Made by a program: the position numbers and the translations under genes. Source: Haloquadratum sp. J07HQX50 (GTDB lineage Archaea > Halobacteriota > Halobacteria > Halobacteriales > Haloferacaceae). From it: a stretch of DNA of 12,008 bases. Of the stretch, positions 1 through 6,810 are shown in pieces. The notes beneath the pieces were generated by a model. It saw nothing but the letters and a program-made list of their open reading frames with translations. It was not told the origin of the DNA and searched no databases. Positions within the stretch are counted from its first letter, which is position 1; each line of letters opens with the position of its first letter. The stretch is from positions 322,824 through 334,831 of the forward strand of contig KE356562.1 in NCBI GenBank assembly GCA_000416005.1. The letters run 5' to 3'.

Positions 1-2
1 TC

Positions 3-158
3 AAACGCGACACATGTCACATCAGAATCGGCCCGAATCCGGATCGCTGGGCGATTGGCCACAGTCCGGACATTGATTCAAGCAACGATAGAAAGGAGCG
101 CATATATATCGGCAGTAAATGCGACGCAGGAGGCATCTGTGAGACAACACTCACCTGA
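3..158 (+). CDS. 3' end of unidentified protein (partial, left edge)
   Basis: A reading frame is open from base 3 to a TGA at 156-158, giving about 51 residues. Its composition looks like protein: RIGPNPDRWAIGHSPDID, then ERIYIGSKCDAGGIC, then ETTLT. I do not recognise a family. It has no start inside the window, so it would be the C-terminus of a gene entering from the left, or a decayed remnant. The next ORF (189) and the GLUG gene (324) lie in the same frame, separated only by stop codons, so this could be older debris of one locus. A TATA-like run at 102-109 falls within this frame and could serve the downstream genes. Confidence 0.3.
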   Translation, partial: KRDTCHIRIGPNPDRWAIGHSPDIDSSNDRKERIYIGSKCDAGGICETTLT

Positions 159-188
159 GAGCGAAATCCTGTGCTTCGGAGCGCGGTC

Positions 189-323
189 ATGGCTGCACAT
201 AACGACCGCAGTCAACTACCGGAGCAGCGGGGTGAGTCATCGGAGACCAAAGAGGCTCTTGAGCTGTCTGTGACACGAGCGTCTCTCAACGAAACTGTAA
301 CGTGCACCGGTGGAAATGATTAA
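189..323 (+). CDS. short hypothetical ORF, 44 aa
   Basis: An ATG at 189 opens 44 codons ending in TAA at 321-323, one base before the GTG of the next ORF. The peptide is hydrophilic and Glu/Ser-rich (SQLPEQRGESSETKEALELS). The TATATATA run at 102-109 lies about 80 bases upstream, so a leadered transcript is possible. No family is recognised. It may be noise or part of a decaying frame that continues in phase into the GLUG locus. Confidence 0.22.
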   Translation: MAAHNDRSQLPEQRGESSETKEALELSVTRASLNETVTCTGGND

Positions 324-692
324 GTGAATACTCAGCAACATATTCATCTAAGACGAGATTATGTGGGTAAAAGTGACATGGTGGGCATGATGACGGCTCT
401 CGCAAGATCAGAGGTTACTCAGGGTGGTGAGTATGAACGTCATAAAACACGTGTCCACGCTCGTTTCAGGGAGACGGCTGGTGCACGTGTGCGTTTTTAC
501 CTTGGCAAGCCTCACTGGCGGGTACTGGTGGTGGTGTGGGTCTGTCTGGGGATTGCAGTCCCAATTACTGGCAGTGTGAGTGCAGCTGCGAGTGCTGGTG
601 GAATGTCACACTCAGAAGAATCACCGTCGTCATCGGCGTCAGCAGTCCCAGCTCTCGCCTCTCCCTCGCTGATAACTGCAGGCGTAGGCTAA
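324..692 (+). pseudogene. N-terminal fragment (signal peptide) of the GLUG-repeat protein
   Basis: This is a 122-codon ORF from a GTG start directly after a TAA. Residues about 68-90 form a hydrophobic segment (RVLVVVWVCLGIAVPITG) followed by SVSAAASAGG, a good signal peptide with Ala-X-Ala-like cleavage. A Ser/Ala/Pro-rich linker follows. The GTG leaves a long 65-residue lead; ATG at 378, 387 or 390 would give a more normal export signal. The frame ends at TAA 690-692 but continues in the same phase with no further stop through 2786. The downstream ORF lacks any signal peptide. I infer one secreted protein gene broken by a nonsense change. A sequencing error is the main alternative. Confidence 0.62.
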
Positions 693-764
693 AGTAGTGA
701 GACACCAACACATGCACACACATGGTCTGGGGCTCAGTCAGACACGCCATCAACGCAGATACAG

Positions 765-2786
765 GTGGAGGTGAATCCGAGTGACCTCCCCGGTGACGGT
801 AGTCCCTCAAACCCATACGAGATTGCGAACGCCTCCGAGTTGCAGGCCATAGAGAATGAACTGGGCGCGAACTACGAGTTAGTGAGCGATATTGACGCCT
901 CACGAACAGCGCGATTCAACAATCAACGCGGGTTTGATCCAGTTGGCAGCGCGAGCGACAGATTTCGCGGATCATTCGATGGGAACAACCACACAGTCAC
1001 CGGAGTCACAATCGACCGCACAGACGAGGATGATGTTGGGCTGTTTGGAGTGACTGGAACTGGAGCAACCCTCAGGGATCTCACGCTCACGAATGCGACT
1101 ATCAGCGGGAGAAACAGGGTCGGTGGAGTCGTCGGAAGCAACTTTGGGAACATCACAAATGTCACAGCGTCTGGGAGTACAACCGGGGCAAATGCGACCG
1201 GAGGACTCGTGGGGTTCGCTCATAATGAGAGCAGAGTCACAACTGTCCGCACCGCTGGGAATGTAAATGGTTCCAACGCAGTCGGTGGAGTTGTGGGGAA
1301 TAACCAAGGCACGATTCAGGACACAACAGCACGTGCTGGTGTGACCGGGTCAGGGAGATTTAATGCGGGCGGTCTGGTTGGATTCGCGAACAATCAGAGC
1401 ACGATTGCAAACACAACAGCGGTTGGGGATGTGAACGGTGCTGACCTCGTGGGTGGATTGGTCGGACAAAGCCGTGGCACAGTCGTAAACGCCACGGCCT
1501 CTGGGAATATCACCGGCACCAATACTGTGGGAGGACTTGTCGGAGGAAATGACGACAGTGGTGCGATAGAGAACGCGACAACCTCTGGGAGTGTCACTGG
1601 GAACAACATTGTGGGCGGGCTCGTTGGCGGCAACTTTGACCGAGGAAACATCGCAGACGTCAGAGCCTCTGGGACTGTGAACGGTAATGATACTGTGGGT
1701 GGCCTAGTCGGATTCAGTAACAGCGGCACAATCACAAACGCGTCCGCCTCTGGGAGCGTGAACGGCGTCAAAAACGTCGGAGGACTTCTCGGACTCAATG
1801 GTGGGAATGTCACAACTGCAACAGCCCTTGGGAATGTGACCGCGACTGGAGATTCGGTTGGTGGGTTCGTCGGAGAGAGTCTCGGCACAATCAGAAGCGC
1901 AACAGCTTCTGGAAGTGTCACCGGCACCAACACTGTGGGAGGACTCGTCGGAGAGAGTTTCGGCACGATCAGAAACGCAACAGCCACTGGGAGTGTCAAT
2001 GGCACCGAAGATGTAGGTGGGCTTGTCGGAAGAAATGACGGACCGATACAAAACGCGACAGCTTCAGGGAGTGTCTCCGGAAACAAGACCGTGGGGGGAC
2101 TCGTGGGAGACAATTTTCATGGCGTGATCAGAAATGTGACCGCCTCCGGGAATGTCTCTGCGAACAAGTTCAATGTGGGAGGACTCGTTGGAATTCATTT
2201 CCGTGGAACGATTAGAAACGCAATCGCCTCTGGGAATGTCACAGGCACCGATCAAGTCGGTGGACTCATCGGAGATATCAAAAAAAGTGCGATAGTCAAG
2301 AACGCAACAGCCTCTGGCAACGTGATTGGCGACACCTTCGTCGGTGGACTCGTTGGTCTCAACTCCGGCAGCGTGACAACCGCCTCTGCTTCTGGCAACG
2401 TGGACGGCAATCTCGCTGTGGGTGGACTTGTCGGGACAAACGCTTTCATTCTCTCTAGTTCTGATGGAGACGAACCCGTCCGCGTTGGCACGATTCGAAA
2501 CACGTTCGCTGTTGGGTCTGTTTCTGGAACCTCCGATGCCGGAGGATTAGTCGGGAACAATACAGCAGCGGGAGCCAACGGAACAATCGAACAGTCGTAC
2601 TTCGATAGGCGAGCGACCACCCAGAATACATCTGCTGGCTCTGCGAGTGGGCTAACAACAGAGAAGATGCAGGGAAGGGCCGCCAGAGAGAACATGGAGG
2701 GATTTGACTTCGGAACCACTTGGCAGACTCAGACCAACCCAGATGATTATCCGACACTTATGTCATTGCATCAAAACCTAGATTAG
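765..2786 (+). CDS. GLUG-repeat surface protein body (separated from its signal peptide)
   Basis: 673 residues from a GTG that is probably only an internal Val codon; the frame is already open from 693. The start DLPGDGSPSNPYEIANASEL is the lead-in typical of GLUG proteins, followed by FDGNNHTVTGV. Eighteen GLUG motifs (consensus VGGLVG, Pfam GLUG) run from residue about 119 to 599, each within a 24-30 residue unit whose core resembles ASGSVTGTNTVGGLVG. The tail has the usual QSYFD...GFDFGTTWQ...PDDYPTL ending. GLUG domains are thought to form a beta-helix and are found on secreted adhesin-like proteins. More than 25 N-X-S/T sequons suggest heavy N-glycosylation if exported. No PGF-CTERM anchor is visible before the stop, so the C-terminus also looks short. 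Confidence 0.85.
   Translation: MEVNPSDLPGDGSPSNPYEIANASELQAIENELGANYELVSDIDASRTARFNNQRGFDPVGSASDRFRGSFDGNNHTVTGVTIDRTDEDDVGLFGVTGTGATLRDLTLTNATISGRNRVGGVVGSNFGNITNVTASGSTTGANATGGLVGFAHNESRVTTVRTAGNVNGSNAVGGVVGNNQGTIQDTTARAGVTGSGRFNAGGLVGFANNQSTIANTTAVGDVNGADLVGGLVGQSRGTVVNATASGNITGTNTVGGLVGGNDDSGAIENATTSGSVTGNNIVGGLVGGNFDRGNIADVRASGTVNGNDTVGGLVGFSNSGTITNASASGSVNGVKNVGGLLGLNGGNVTTATALGNVTATGDSVGGFVGESLGTIRSATASGSVTGTNTVGGLVGESFGTIRNATATGSVNGTEDVGGLVGRNDGPIQNATASGSVSGNKTVGGLVGDNFHGVIRNVTASGNVSANKFNVGGLVGIHFRGTIRNAIASGNVTGTDQVGGLIGDIKKSAIVKNATASGNVIGDTFVGGLVGLNSGSVTTASASGNVDGNLAVGGLVGTNAFILSSSDGDEPVRVGTIRNTFAVGSVSGTSDAGGLVGNNTAAGANGTIEQSYFDRRATTQNTSAGSASGLTTEKMQGRAARENMEGFDFGTTWQTQTNPDDYPTLMSLHQNLD
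1119..2561 (+). repeat. 18 tandem degenerate GLUG-encoding units
   Basis: The DNA repeats with a period of roughly 72-90 bases. Near-identical blocks such as GGAGGACTCGTCGGAGAGAG recur (around 1868 and 1938). The units stay in frame and differ mostly by synonymous or conservative changes, which points to amplification by unequal recombination or slippage followed by drift. The large minus-strand ORF over 1394-2113 is a by-product of this periodicity. Confidence 0.8.
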
Positions 2787-2809
2787 CCGCAGGTGCAATC
2801 AATATGTAA

Positions 2810-3031
2810 ATTGATCCCCTCGCAGTATCGGCCACCTTCGAGAGTCACACTGCCTCAGAGGCCACCGAAGTGACCGTGAGCGCAACCGCCTCTGTGGTTG
2901 GCGTATGTTGCGGGGGTTGTGAGTCTCTCAATAACGAGTTACACTCGGTCACCGAGGTGCTGTCTACGCGTCACTCCATGGGATTATTTACAGAATTTCT
3001 CACTCCAATGATTGCACAATCACAGCTGTAG
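2810..3031 (+). pseudogene. possible decayed C-terminal part of the GLUG protein
   Basis: After the GLUG stop, a frame two bases out of phase stays open for 73 codons. Its first half reads like a surface-protein domain: VSATFESHTASEATEVTVSA, rich in Ser, Thr, Glu and Val. It has no start of its own. I infer it could be the lost C-terminal domain, split off by a frameshift, but similarity to any family is not established. It overlaps the end of the small opposite-strand gene at 3000-3203, so only one of the two is likely to be functional there. Confidence 0.2.
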
Positions 3032-3203
3032 ACTCGCCTTTGAGTTGGGTAGCTGACGTCTCGATAACTGTATTCACGCGGTTGTCCGAAATGTCGACAA
3101 TCGTTGTATTCTCAGACACAGGAGTTGCTGCCTCCTGACCAGAGGCAAGTGGCGGCATCGTGACTCCCAAAATAAGCAATATGATGGTACTAAGCTGAAC
3201 CAT
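3000..3203 (-). CDS. small exported hypothetical protein, 67 aa
   Basis: The ATG at 3203 is preferred to a TTG two codons upstream. The protein opens with a short hydrophobic signal (LSTIILLILGVTMPPLASG, residues 4-22) with a likely cleavage near ASG-QEA. About 45 polar, Thr/Val/Glu-rich residues follow (TTIVDISDNRVNTVIETSA). The gene begins 20 bases after the stop of the CPBP protease gene on the same strand, so cotranscription is likely. The family is not recognised. The protein is short for an exported haloarchaeal protein and ends abruptly in QSLE, so it may itself be the surviving front of a longer gene. Confidence 0.5.
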   Translation of the reverse strand: MVQLSTIILLILGVTMPPLASGQEAATPVSENTTIVDISDNRVNTVIETSATQLKGESTAVIVQSLE

Positions 3204-3223
3204 AATCAATCAGACAGGTCAGG

Positions 3224-4084
3224 TCATCGGTCGGTAGGATTCTCACGTTGCGGCAAGCGCTCTTCGAATTTTCCAGGAACGCTGGGGAGGGTCCCCTCTC
3301 GTGTCAACGTCTGTGACCCAGCATACAGCGTCAGAACCAGCGCACAGACTAAATAGAATAAAGCGTCTCCTGACAGGATGTCAAAAACAGCAGGTATGTT
3401 TCCAGTGACATTTCCAACACGGGGCATATTGTGCGATGCGTGCGTGAGCATCACGACTGGTAACGCGCCTTCAGTATTGTTGTACAGCCAACCAAGGATG
3501 ACTGACTGAACTGTAACATTCAGCATGTACTCCCAAAAAACAGTGAAACTACCAGTTCCAGTCAATATCATCGGGACATGCCAGAGACCCCAAATGATGC
3601 CAATCGCCAGACTTGCCTGGAGCGCGCTGAATCGCTGCTGGAGACGCGGTTGCAGGAAGCCGCGCCAGCCTAACTCCTCGAGTGCGCCAGCCACAAAGAG
3701 CGTGACAGCGAATGTGAAAACGTAATCTCTAAACGGAGCGTATGGAACTACCGCATCGCCGCCGAGAAGCACTCCAACGATCGTCTCAAGCTCCGTCCCA
3801 ATCATCATGATTCCAATCCCAGCGAGATACCAGTGGAGACCAACGCGGAGGTTCTGAAGTTGCCCAAGCCAGTCTCGAATACTCTCGCCGCACAACCAGA
3901 CGGTCACCCCTGCGCTGACCATCGGAGCCCACGCATACGGCACCGCTGCCAGCCCTGGGAAACTAGCGCCAAAAACGGCGTAGAGGGCCGCAGCGACAAC
4001 TCCAGAGTAGAGCACAAGCACGACTAAGAAGATTCCAAGAGGGCTGTGGGACGCCCGATGTCTGAGGGTGGCGACAAAATTCAT
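3224..4084 (-). CDS. CPBP family intramembrane metalloprotease
   Basis: A 286-residue multi-pass membrane protein of the CPBP (CAAX protease/bacteriocin-processing, Abi) family. It shows the three catalytic motifs: EELGWR at residues 136-141 (EExxxR), WGLWH at 165-169 (hydrophobic-xxx-His), and HASHN at 215-219. Hydrophobic stretches at about 16-40, 44-66, 85-108, 122-136, 157-180, 186-200 and 240-257 fit the usual 6-8 helices. The family cleaves substrates within the membrane or processes prenylated or peptide substrates; the substrate here is unknown. The ATG is supported by a Shine-Dalgarno-like GAGGGG at 4090-4095, five bases upstream. The length is normal and no lesion is seen. The next gene on the strand encodes a small exported protein, which might be linked to it, but this is speculative. 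Confidence 0.93.
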   Translation of the reverse strand: MNFVATLRHRASHSPLGIFLVVLVLYSGVVAAALYAVFGASFPGLAAVPYAWAPMVSAGVTVWLCGESIRDWLGQLQNLRVGLHWYLAGIGIMMIGTELETIVGVLLGGDAVVPYAPFRDYVFTFAVTLFVAGALEELGWRGFLQPRLQQRFSALQASLAIGIIWGLWHVPMILTGTGSFTVFWEYMLNVTVQSVILGWLYNNTEGALPVVMLTHASHNMPRVGNVTGNIPAVFDILSGDALFYLVCALVLTLYAGSQTLTREGTLPSVPGKFEERLPQRENPTDR

Positions 4085-4089
4085 CGTTT

Positions 4090-4095
4090 CCCCTC
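4090..4095 (-). promoter_or_regulatory. Shine-Dalgarno-like GAGGGG before the CPBP gene
   Basis: On the minus strand GAGGGG ends five bases before the ATG at 4084 and supports that start. It implies a leadered transcript, unlike the near-leaderless layout inferred for the RHH and DUF5684 genes. A TATA-like CATATATCC lies further upstream, around 4209-4218. Confidence 0.55.
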
Positions 4096-4486
4096 ATTAT
4101 GACTCGCTTGCTCACTCAACTCTACCCTGTTTCCGGACGGGCACCTGAGTGGAAGCGAGTGACTGAGACTGACATCTTGCATAGCGTATCCACAGTACTG
4201 AGTGTGATGGATATATGTCTGACCCACAGGCTCAGACAGCGAGATAACGTCATTGGGTTGTGTCTCTAAAACAACTCTTGAGCATAGGTCTGCGGTTTCT
4301 CATTCATCTGCGAGATTGAATAAGAGGACTACTCATTATTTGGCTAAGGATAATCAAAGTCAAGGTTTGATATTTACCATTTTTGTTTCAACTAGCCCCA
4401 CCGTCTTATTTGATGAAGTTCGATTCACCACAAAATACGATCAATATATGATTTACCAGTCACAGAGAATTCTGCCTTTCAGATGA
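4096..4486. other. AT-rich intergenic stretch, no supported gene
   Basis: About 390 bases without a convincing gene. The plus frame from 4253 (77 codons) has no family features, starts with a poor codon pattern and ends at TGA 4484-4486, where a more protein-like frame begins. The local AT content rises markedly, as is common in non-coding or decayed haloarchaeal DNA. Confidence 0.4.
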
Positions 4487-4796
4487 CTGTATTGGGGAAC
4501 GCATTTCTCTTCTATCAATACACTGGAGGCGATCTTTGACGAGATAATCGCCATCCGACAATGTCCCAAGACGTCAGCCGAGACTGTTTTATCGCAATTC
4601 TTCGAGAATATATCGGCAACGAGTGGTAGGTTCGATATCAAGGAAGTCACGTCATTATCTATTTCATCCTTATTTGAGAAGAGTTCTGGGTGTTAAATCT
4701 GGAATTAGCCTGGAGGAATCAAAAGATCTGGCACTTCGCAAATTACAATCACTACCGGTGGGCACAGACGTTCAAACAGGATGGCGAATTCAATGA
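4487..4796 (+). pseudogene. decayed protein-coding remnant, family unknown
   Basis: Two overlapping plus frames read like one broken protein. Frame one (4487-4696) gives INTLEAIFDEIIAIRQCPKT, then VLSQFFENISATSGRFDIKE, and ends at TAA 4694-4696. The next frame picks up near 4695 with SGISLEESKDLALRKLQSLP, then VGTDVQTGWRIQ, and stops at TGA 4794-4796. Amphipathic helix patterns and charge spacing in both pieces are unlike random sequence. No start codon is convincing. A single frameshift around 4680-4700 would join them. It lies just beyond the broken toxin gene, so this DNA may have replaced the toxin's 3' part. No family is recognised. Confidence 0.33.
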
Positions 4797-4854
4797 AACG
4801 ATTGAGGTTTCGTCATTGAACGAGGTCGGGAGATTCTGCTCTATGTCTCCCTTT

Positions 4855-4926
4855 TTACCCCTGGGCTTCGGTGTCGAGTCCCTCCAGTAACTCGAGTGCT
4901 TTCGATGTCCACTCGACCTCAGTCAT
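4855..4926 (-). pseudogene. RelE/ParE-family toxin, truncated after 23 codons
   Basis: The ATG at 4926 overlaps the antitoxin's stop by eight bases, a typical translationally coupled toxin-antitoxin arrangement. The encoded MTEVEWTSKALELLEGLD is the standard first strand and helix of haloarchaeal RelE-type toxins, which are normally about 85-95 residues. After EAQ the sequence becomes G-stop (TAA, 4855-4857), where the family normally continues with a second helix and the catalytic beta-sheet. No other frame beyond this point restores RelE-like residues, so the gene was cut by a rearrangement rather than a point frameshift. The remnant lacks all catalytic residues and cannot be an active mRNA endonuclease. 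Confidence 0.72.
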
Positions 4927-5143
4927 CGATTCCCAGGCGTTCCTTCAACTCGTCCTGTTCTCGCTGCGTGCGGCTCTCAGCCAGATACTTGAGCGCCTCC
5001 TCAGACAGCTGCGTCGGGGGGTTGACGGCATCCCGGAGTGCATCGCGAATAAATTCGGACTTGCTCGCGTATCCCCGTTCCTTCCAGACCTCGTCAATCT
5101 GTGTCAGCAGCGACTGCGGCACTCTGACATTGATTTTCTCCAT
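4919..5143 (-). CDS. Ribbon-helix-helix (CopG-type) antitoxin
   Basis: A 74-residue protein starting MEKINVRVPQSLLTQIDEVW. It has an N-terminal DNA-binding ribbon (KINVRVPQ), helix A (residues about 9-22) and helix B after GYASKSEF (about 26-40), the RHH fold that dimerises on DNA. The acidic, charged C-terminus from about residue 45 (EEALKYLAES...) fits a toxin-binding tail. The frame opens earlier, at ATG 5164, but the TATA box at 5174-5180 predicts transcription start near 5150, so the ATG at 5143 is chosen. Its partner is the RelE-type gene overlapping its stop, now truncated, which leaves an orphan antitoxin. The protein looks intact and should still bind its operator. Confidence 0.85.
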   Translation of the reverse strand: MEKINVRVPQSLLTQIDEVWKERGYASKSEFIRDALRDAVNPPTQLSEEALKYLAESRTQREQDELKERLGIDD

Positions 5144-5173
5144 TTCACCTTCACTGCCCGTCACTGTCGGTAC

Positions 5174-5200
5174 TTATATACTGTGATACGTCTGTATCAC
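5174..5200 (-). promoter_or_regulatory. TATA box and palindromic operator of the RHH antitoxin
   Basis: On the minus strand TATATAA (5180-5174) lies about 26 bases before a predicted start at about 5150, giving a leader of about 7 bases to ATG 5143. Two bases upstream of the TATA box is a perfect inverted repeat, GTGATAC-N4-GTATCAC (5183-5200), covering the BRE/TFB site. RHH antitoxins commonly autorepress at such palindromes. Binding here would block TBP/TFB. Confidence 0.7.
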
Positions 5201-5684
5201 ATGAGTCGCTTCTGTTGACTCACTGGACTGTGGTTGACCAGATCGAGACTTCGATCGGGAGTGAGGCGCTGTTGTTCGGAGAGATTCAGAACGACAGCGC
5301 GGCCGTCGACGCGGAACGACGTATTCGACGGGGTCGTCGCCTTGGTTAGCGAGCGCTTCTGTCCGGGCTCCGTTCGACGTGGGCCGTCGTGCGTTTCCGT
5401 TCATCAGTACGTCGTGGGAATGGTAACCCTCGCACCCCTCTCAAGGGTACAAAAACCAGCCATCGCAACACCGCCGGTAAGGGTTTTAATGGTGCTCTTC
5501 GCAGTCGATTCCGTCACGTTTTCTCGCAGTCCCGGGTACGGCTCTCGCCTGCTAATCGCTCGGTAGAGACGTGGCTAAATTCGCTCAGGGTGTTGACCGT
5601 TGCTTCCGTGTGGCTGCGGGAGGACGGGACAGCATAACTATGCACACCGACGGAATATCCGTTACTTGTCATTAATATGTACAC
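5201..5684. other. GC-richer intergenic debris with coding-like fragments
   Basis: No complete gene is supported. One plus fragment, in phase with 5236 and ending at TAG 5347-5349, reads VDQIETSIGSEALLFGEIQN and has the high G/C third positions of haloarchaeal genes. A minus fragment at about 5420-5575 reads ENVTESTAKSTIKTLTGGVA. Neither has a start or a recognised family. A small hairpin, CCCT-CTCA-AGGG, occurs near 5436-5447. I read the stretch as remnants of more than one gene. Confidence 0.35.
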
Positions 5685-5734
5685 TCAGCTTCGAATCGTC
5701 ACACGACGGATCACCTCCCGCGTTCGAACTACCC

Positions 5735-6272
5735 TCATGGAGTCGCGTCTCCACTCCAGACGGTGAGTACCGCACTTTCCGCACTCGTTTCTACGTCGCT
5801 GGTGGCTGATCCAAAGATCGACGGAGTCGACCGCTCCGGGGCCCACCCAGTTCACGTCATCGTATGCGGACTGTTCGGCGGTGGCATCCACGACATCGTC
5901 TGCCTCCAGAAGCCACGTATCGTGTCGGTCGAATCCTTGGAGACGTTGCTGGCTCTCTTCGAGGTACTGTCGTGCCTGCGCTTGCCGTTCGTCCGACGCG
6001 TCCGGCTCAACGACGTGTAACAGATCGATCCAGGCATCGTGGTCGACGGCGAGCGCTCGCGCCGTCTCGACTGCGGCCCCCGAATGGGGTCCTCCTGCGA
6101 CCGCAACCAAGATTGAGGAGACGTGATTGAGTTCGCCAGCACCGTGTGTGACGACGAGTCGAGACGACGTGTTCTCGAAAGAGAGATGCTCAAACAACGC
6201 TAGCGTCTCGGTCCCCGCGACATTGAACAACGACTCTACCGAAGGATCATCTCGCAGGATCGCTGAACTCAT
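5735..6272 (-). pseudogene. Universal stress protein (UspA), frameshifted
   Basis: The ATG at 6272 opens a frame with a clear Usp domain: ILVAVAGGPHSGAAVETARA (strand 1 and helix 1, residues about 54-73), IDLLHVVEPD (strand 2), then a helical region and LLEADDVVDATAEQSAYDDV. Family members continue with a nucleotide-binding loop and a final strand. Here that end appears only in a shifted frame: WAPERSTPSIFGSATSDVET, then SAESAVLTVW, with stop at 5735-5737. The shift lies near 5840-5860. Unshifted translation gives an Arg-rich nonsense tail ending at 5685. The 50 residues before the domain resemble the end of a preceding Usp half (FEHLSFENTSSRLVVTHG), so the front may also be missing. The product would lack the G-X2-G-X9-G(S/T) ATP loop. 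Confidence 0.75.
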
Positions 6273-6351
6273 TCCACCTCAGCGTTCACTCTGCTCTTTG
6301 GTGTGGTAACTGTTCTATAACACCCTCGGTAGTTGGTAATATGACGGATAT

Positions 6352-6489
6352 TTATATCGAAGTCACATTAGTTTGATCTGGAACGATAGTTTGCACGTTC
6401 CGTTTCGAATCAAGAAAATCACATTCCCAGCAACTGTTACATCGGAAGACAAGGTCCTGAACGCCCTCTTGAAGACGAGCTTTGATCAT
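6352..6489 (-). CDS. Cys-rich microprotein, 45 aa
   Basis: The ATG at 6489 encodes 45 residues: MIKARLQEGVQDLVFRCNSC, then WECDFLDSKRNVQTIVPDQT, then NVTSI. The Cys-X2-Cys-X2-Cys cluster at residues 17-23 and the surrounding hydrophobic/charged pattern resemble the metal-binding microproteins under 70 residues frequent in haloarchaea, but only three Cys are present instead of the usual four. A TATA-like TTATTTATAAT at 6545-6554 lies about 60 bases upstream, so a short leader is expected. No family can be named. It could be a real small protein or the C-terminal zinc-ribbon piece of a lost gene. Confidence 0.4.
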   Translation of the reverse strand: MIKARLQEGVQDLVFRCNSCWECDFLDSKRNVQTIVPDQTNVTSI

Positions 6490-6544
6490 TGTAAGATGGA
6501 TTGATGATCGTCGCCGTCAGCCGTCTGTGTGAAGTCAGGTGGAA

Positions 6545-6554
6545 ATTATAAATA
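6545..6554 (-). promoter_or_regulatory. TATA-like element upstream of the 45-aa microprotein
   Basis: The minus-strand sequence reads TATTTATAAT. A start about 25 bases downstream would be near 6524, giving a leader of about 35 bases to ATG 6489. The same block on the plus strand (TTATAAATAACC) partly matches a block at 10052-10066, so it could instead belong to a repeated element. Confidence 0.3.
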
Positions 6555-6810
6555 ACCGTACCGTACGTGAAATGAAATTAGTTGAGTTCCGTTGGTAAAG
6601 GACTTTTTTGAGGCGGTTAGTCGGGGCAATTCCGTGACTGCGGGCGAAATCAACTGGTCGTAATAGCCCTCGTATGCGGCATGAAATTTCGGACAGCTCA
6701 TCAAACACCTATCGATGCCGAGGCAAGTCAAAAGAACTCGGTGGGGGCCTGTGTGCAAGGCGGAACATCAGACGTGGCCTCAATCCGGATAATAATGAAA
6801 ATATCTCCTG

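Noticed and set aside
1394..2113. 239-codon minus-strand ORF rich in Pro, Thr and Ser
   Set aside because: It is the shadow of the GLUG repeats; its periodic PTSPPT pattern mirrors the plus-strand repeat codons, and it has no own start signal.
1119..2561. Regular repeats considered as a CRISPR array
   Set aside because: Units are degenerate, in frame, without distinct repeat/spacer boundaries, and translate to a known repeat protein family.
324..2786. Stop-codon recoding (pyrrolysine or selenocysteine) at 690-692
   Set aside because: The codon is TAA, which neither system uses, and no insertion element is evident; a nonsense mutation or sequence error is simpler.
4871..5218. 115-codon plus-strand ORF over the antitoxin
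   Set aside because: It lies antisense to a clear RHH gene with a promoter, and its residues are low in family features.
5852..6193. Minus and plus ORFs overlapping the Usp gene (113, 88 and 81 codons)
   Set aside because: Arg/Ser-rich shadow frames of a G/C-third-position gene.
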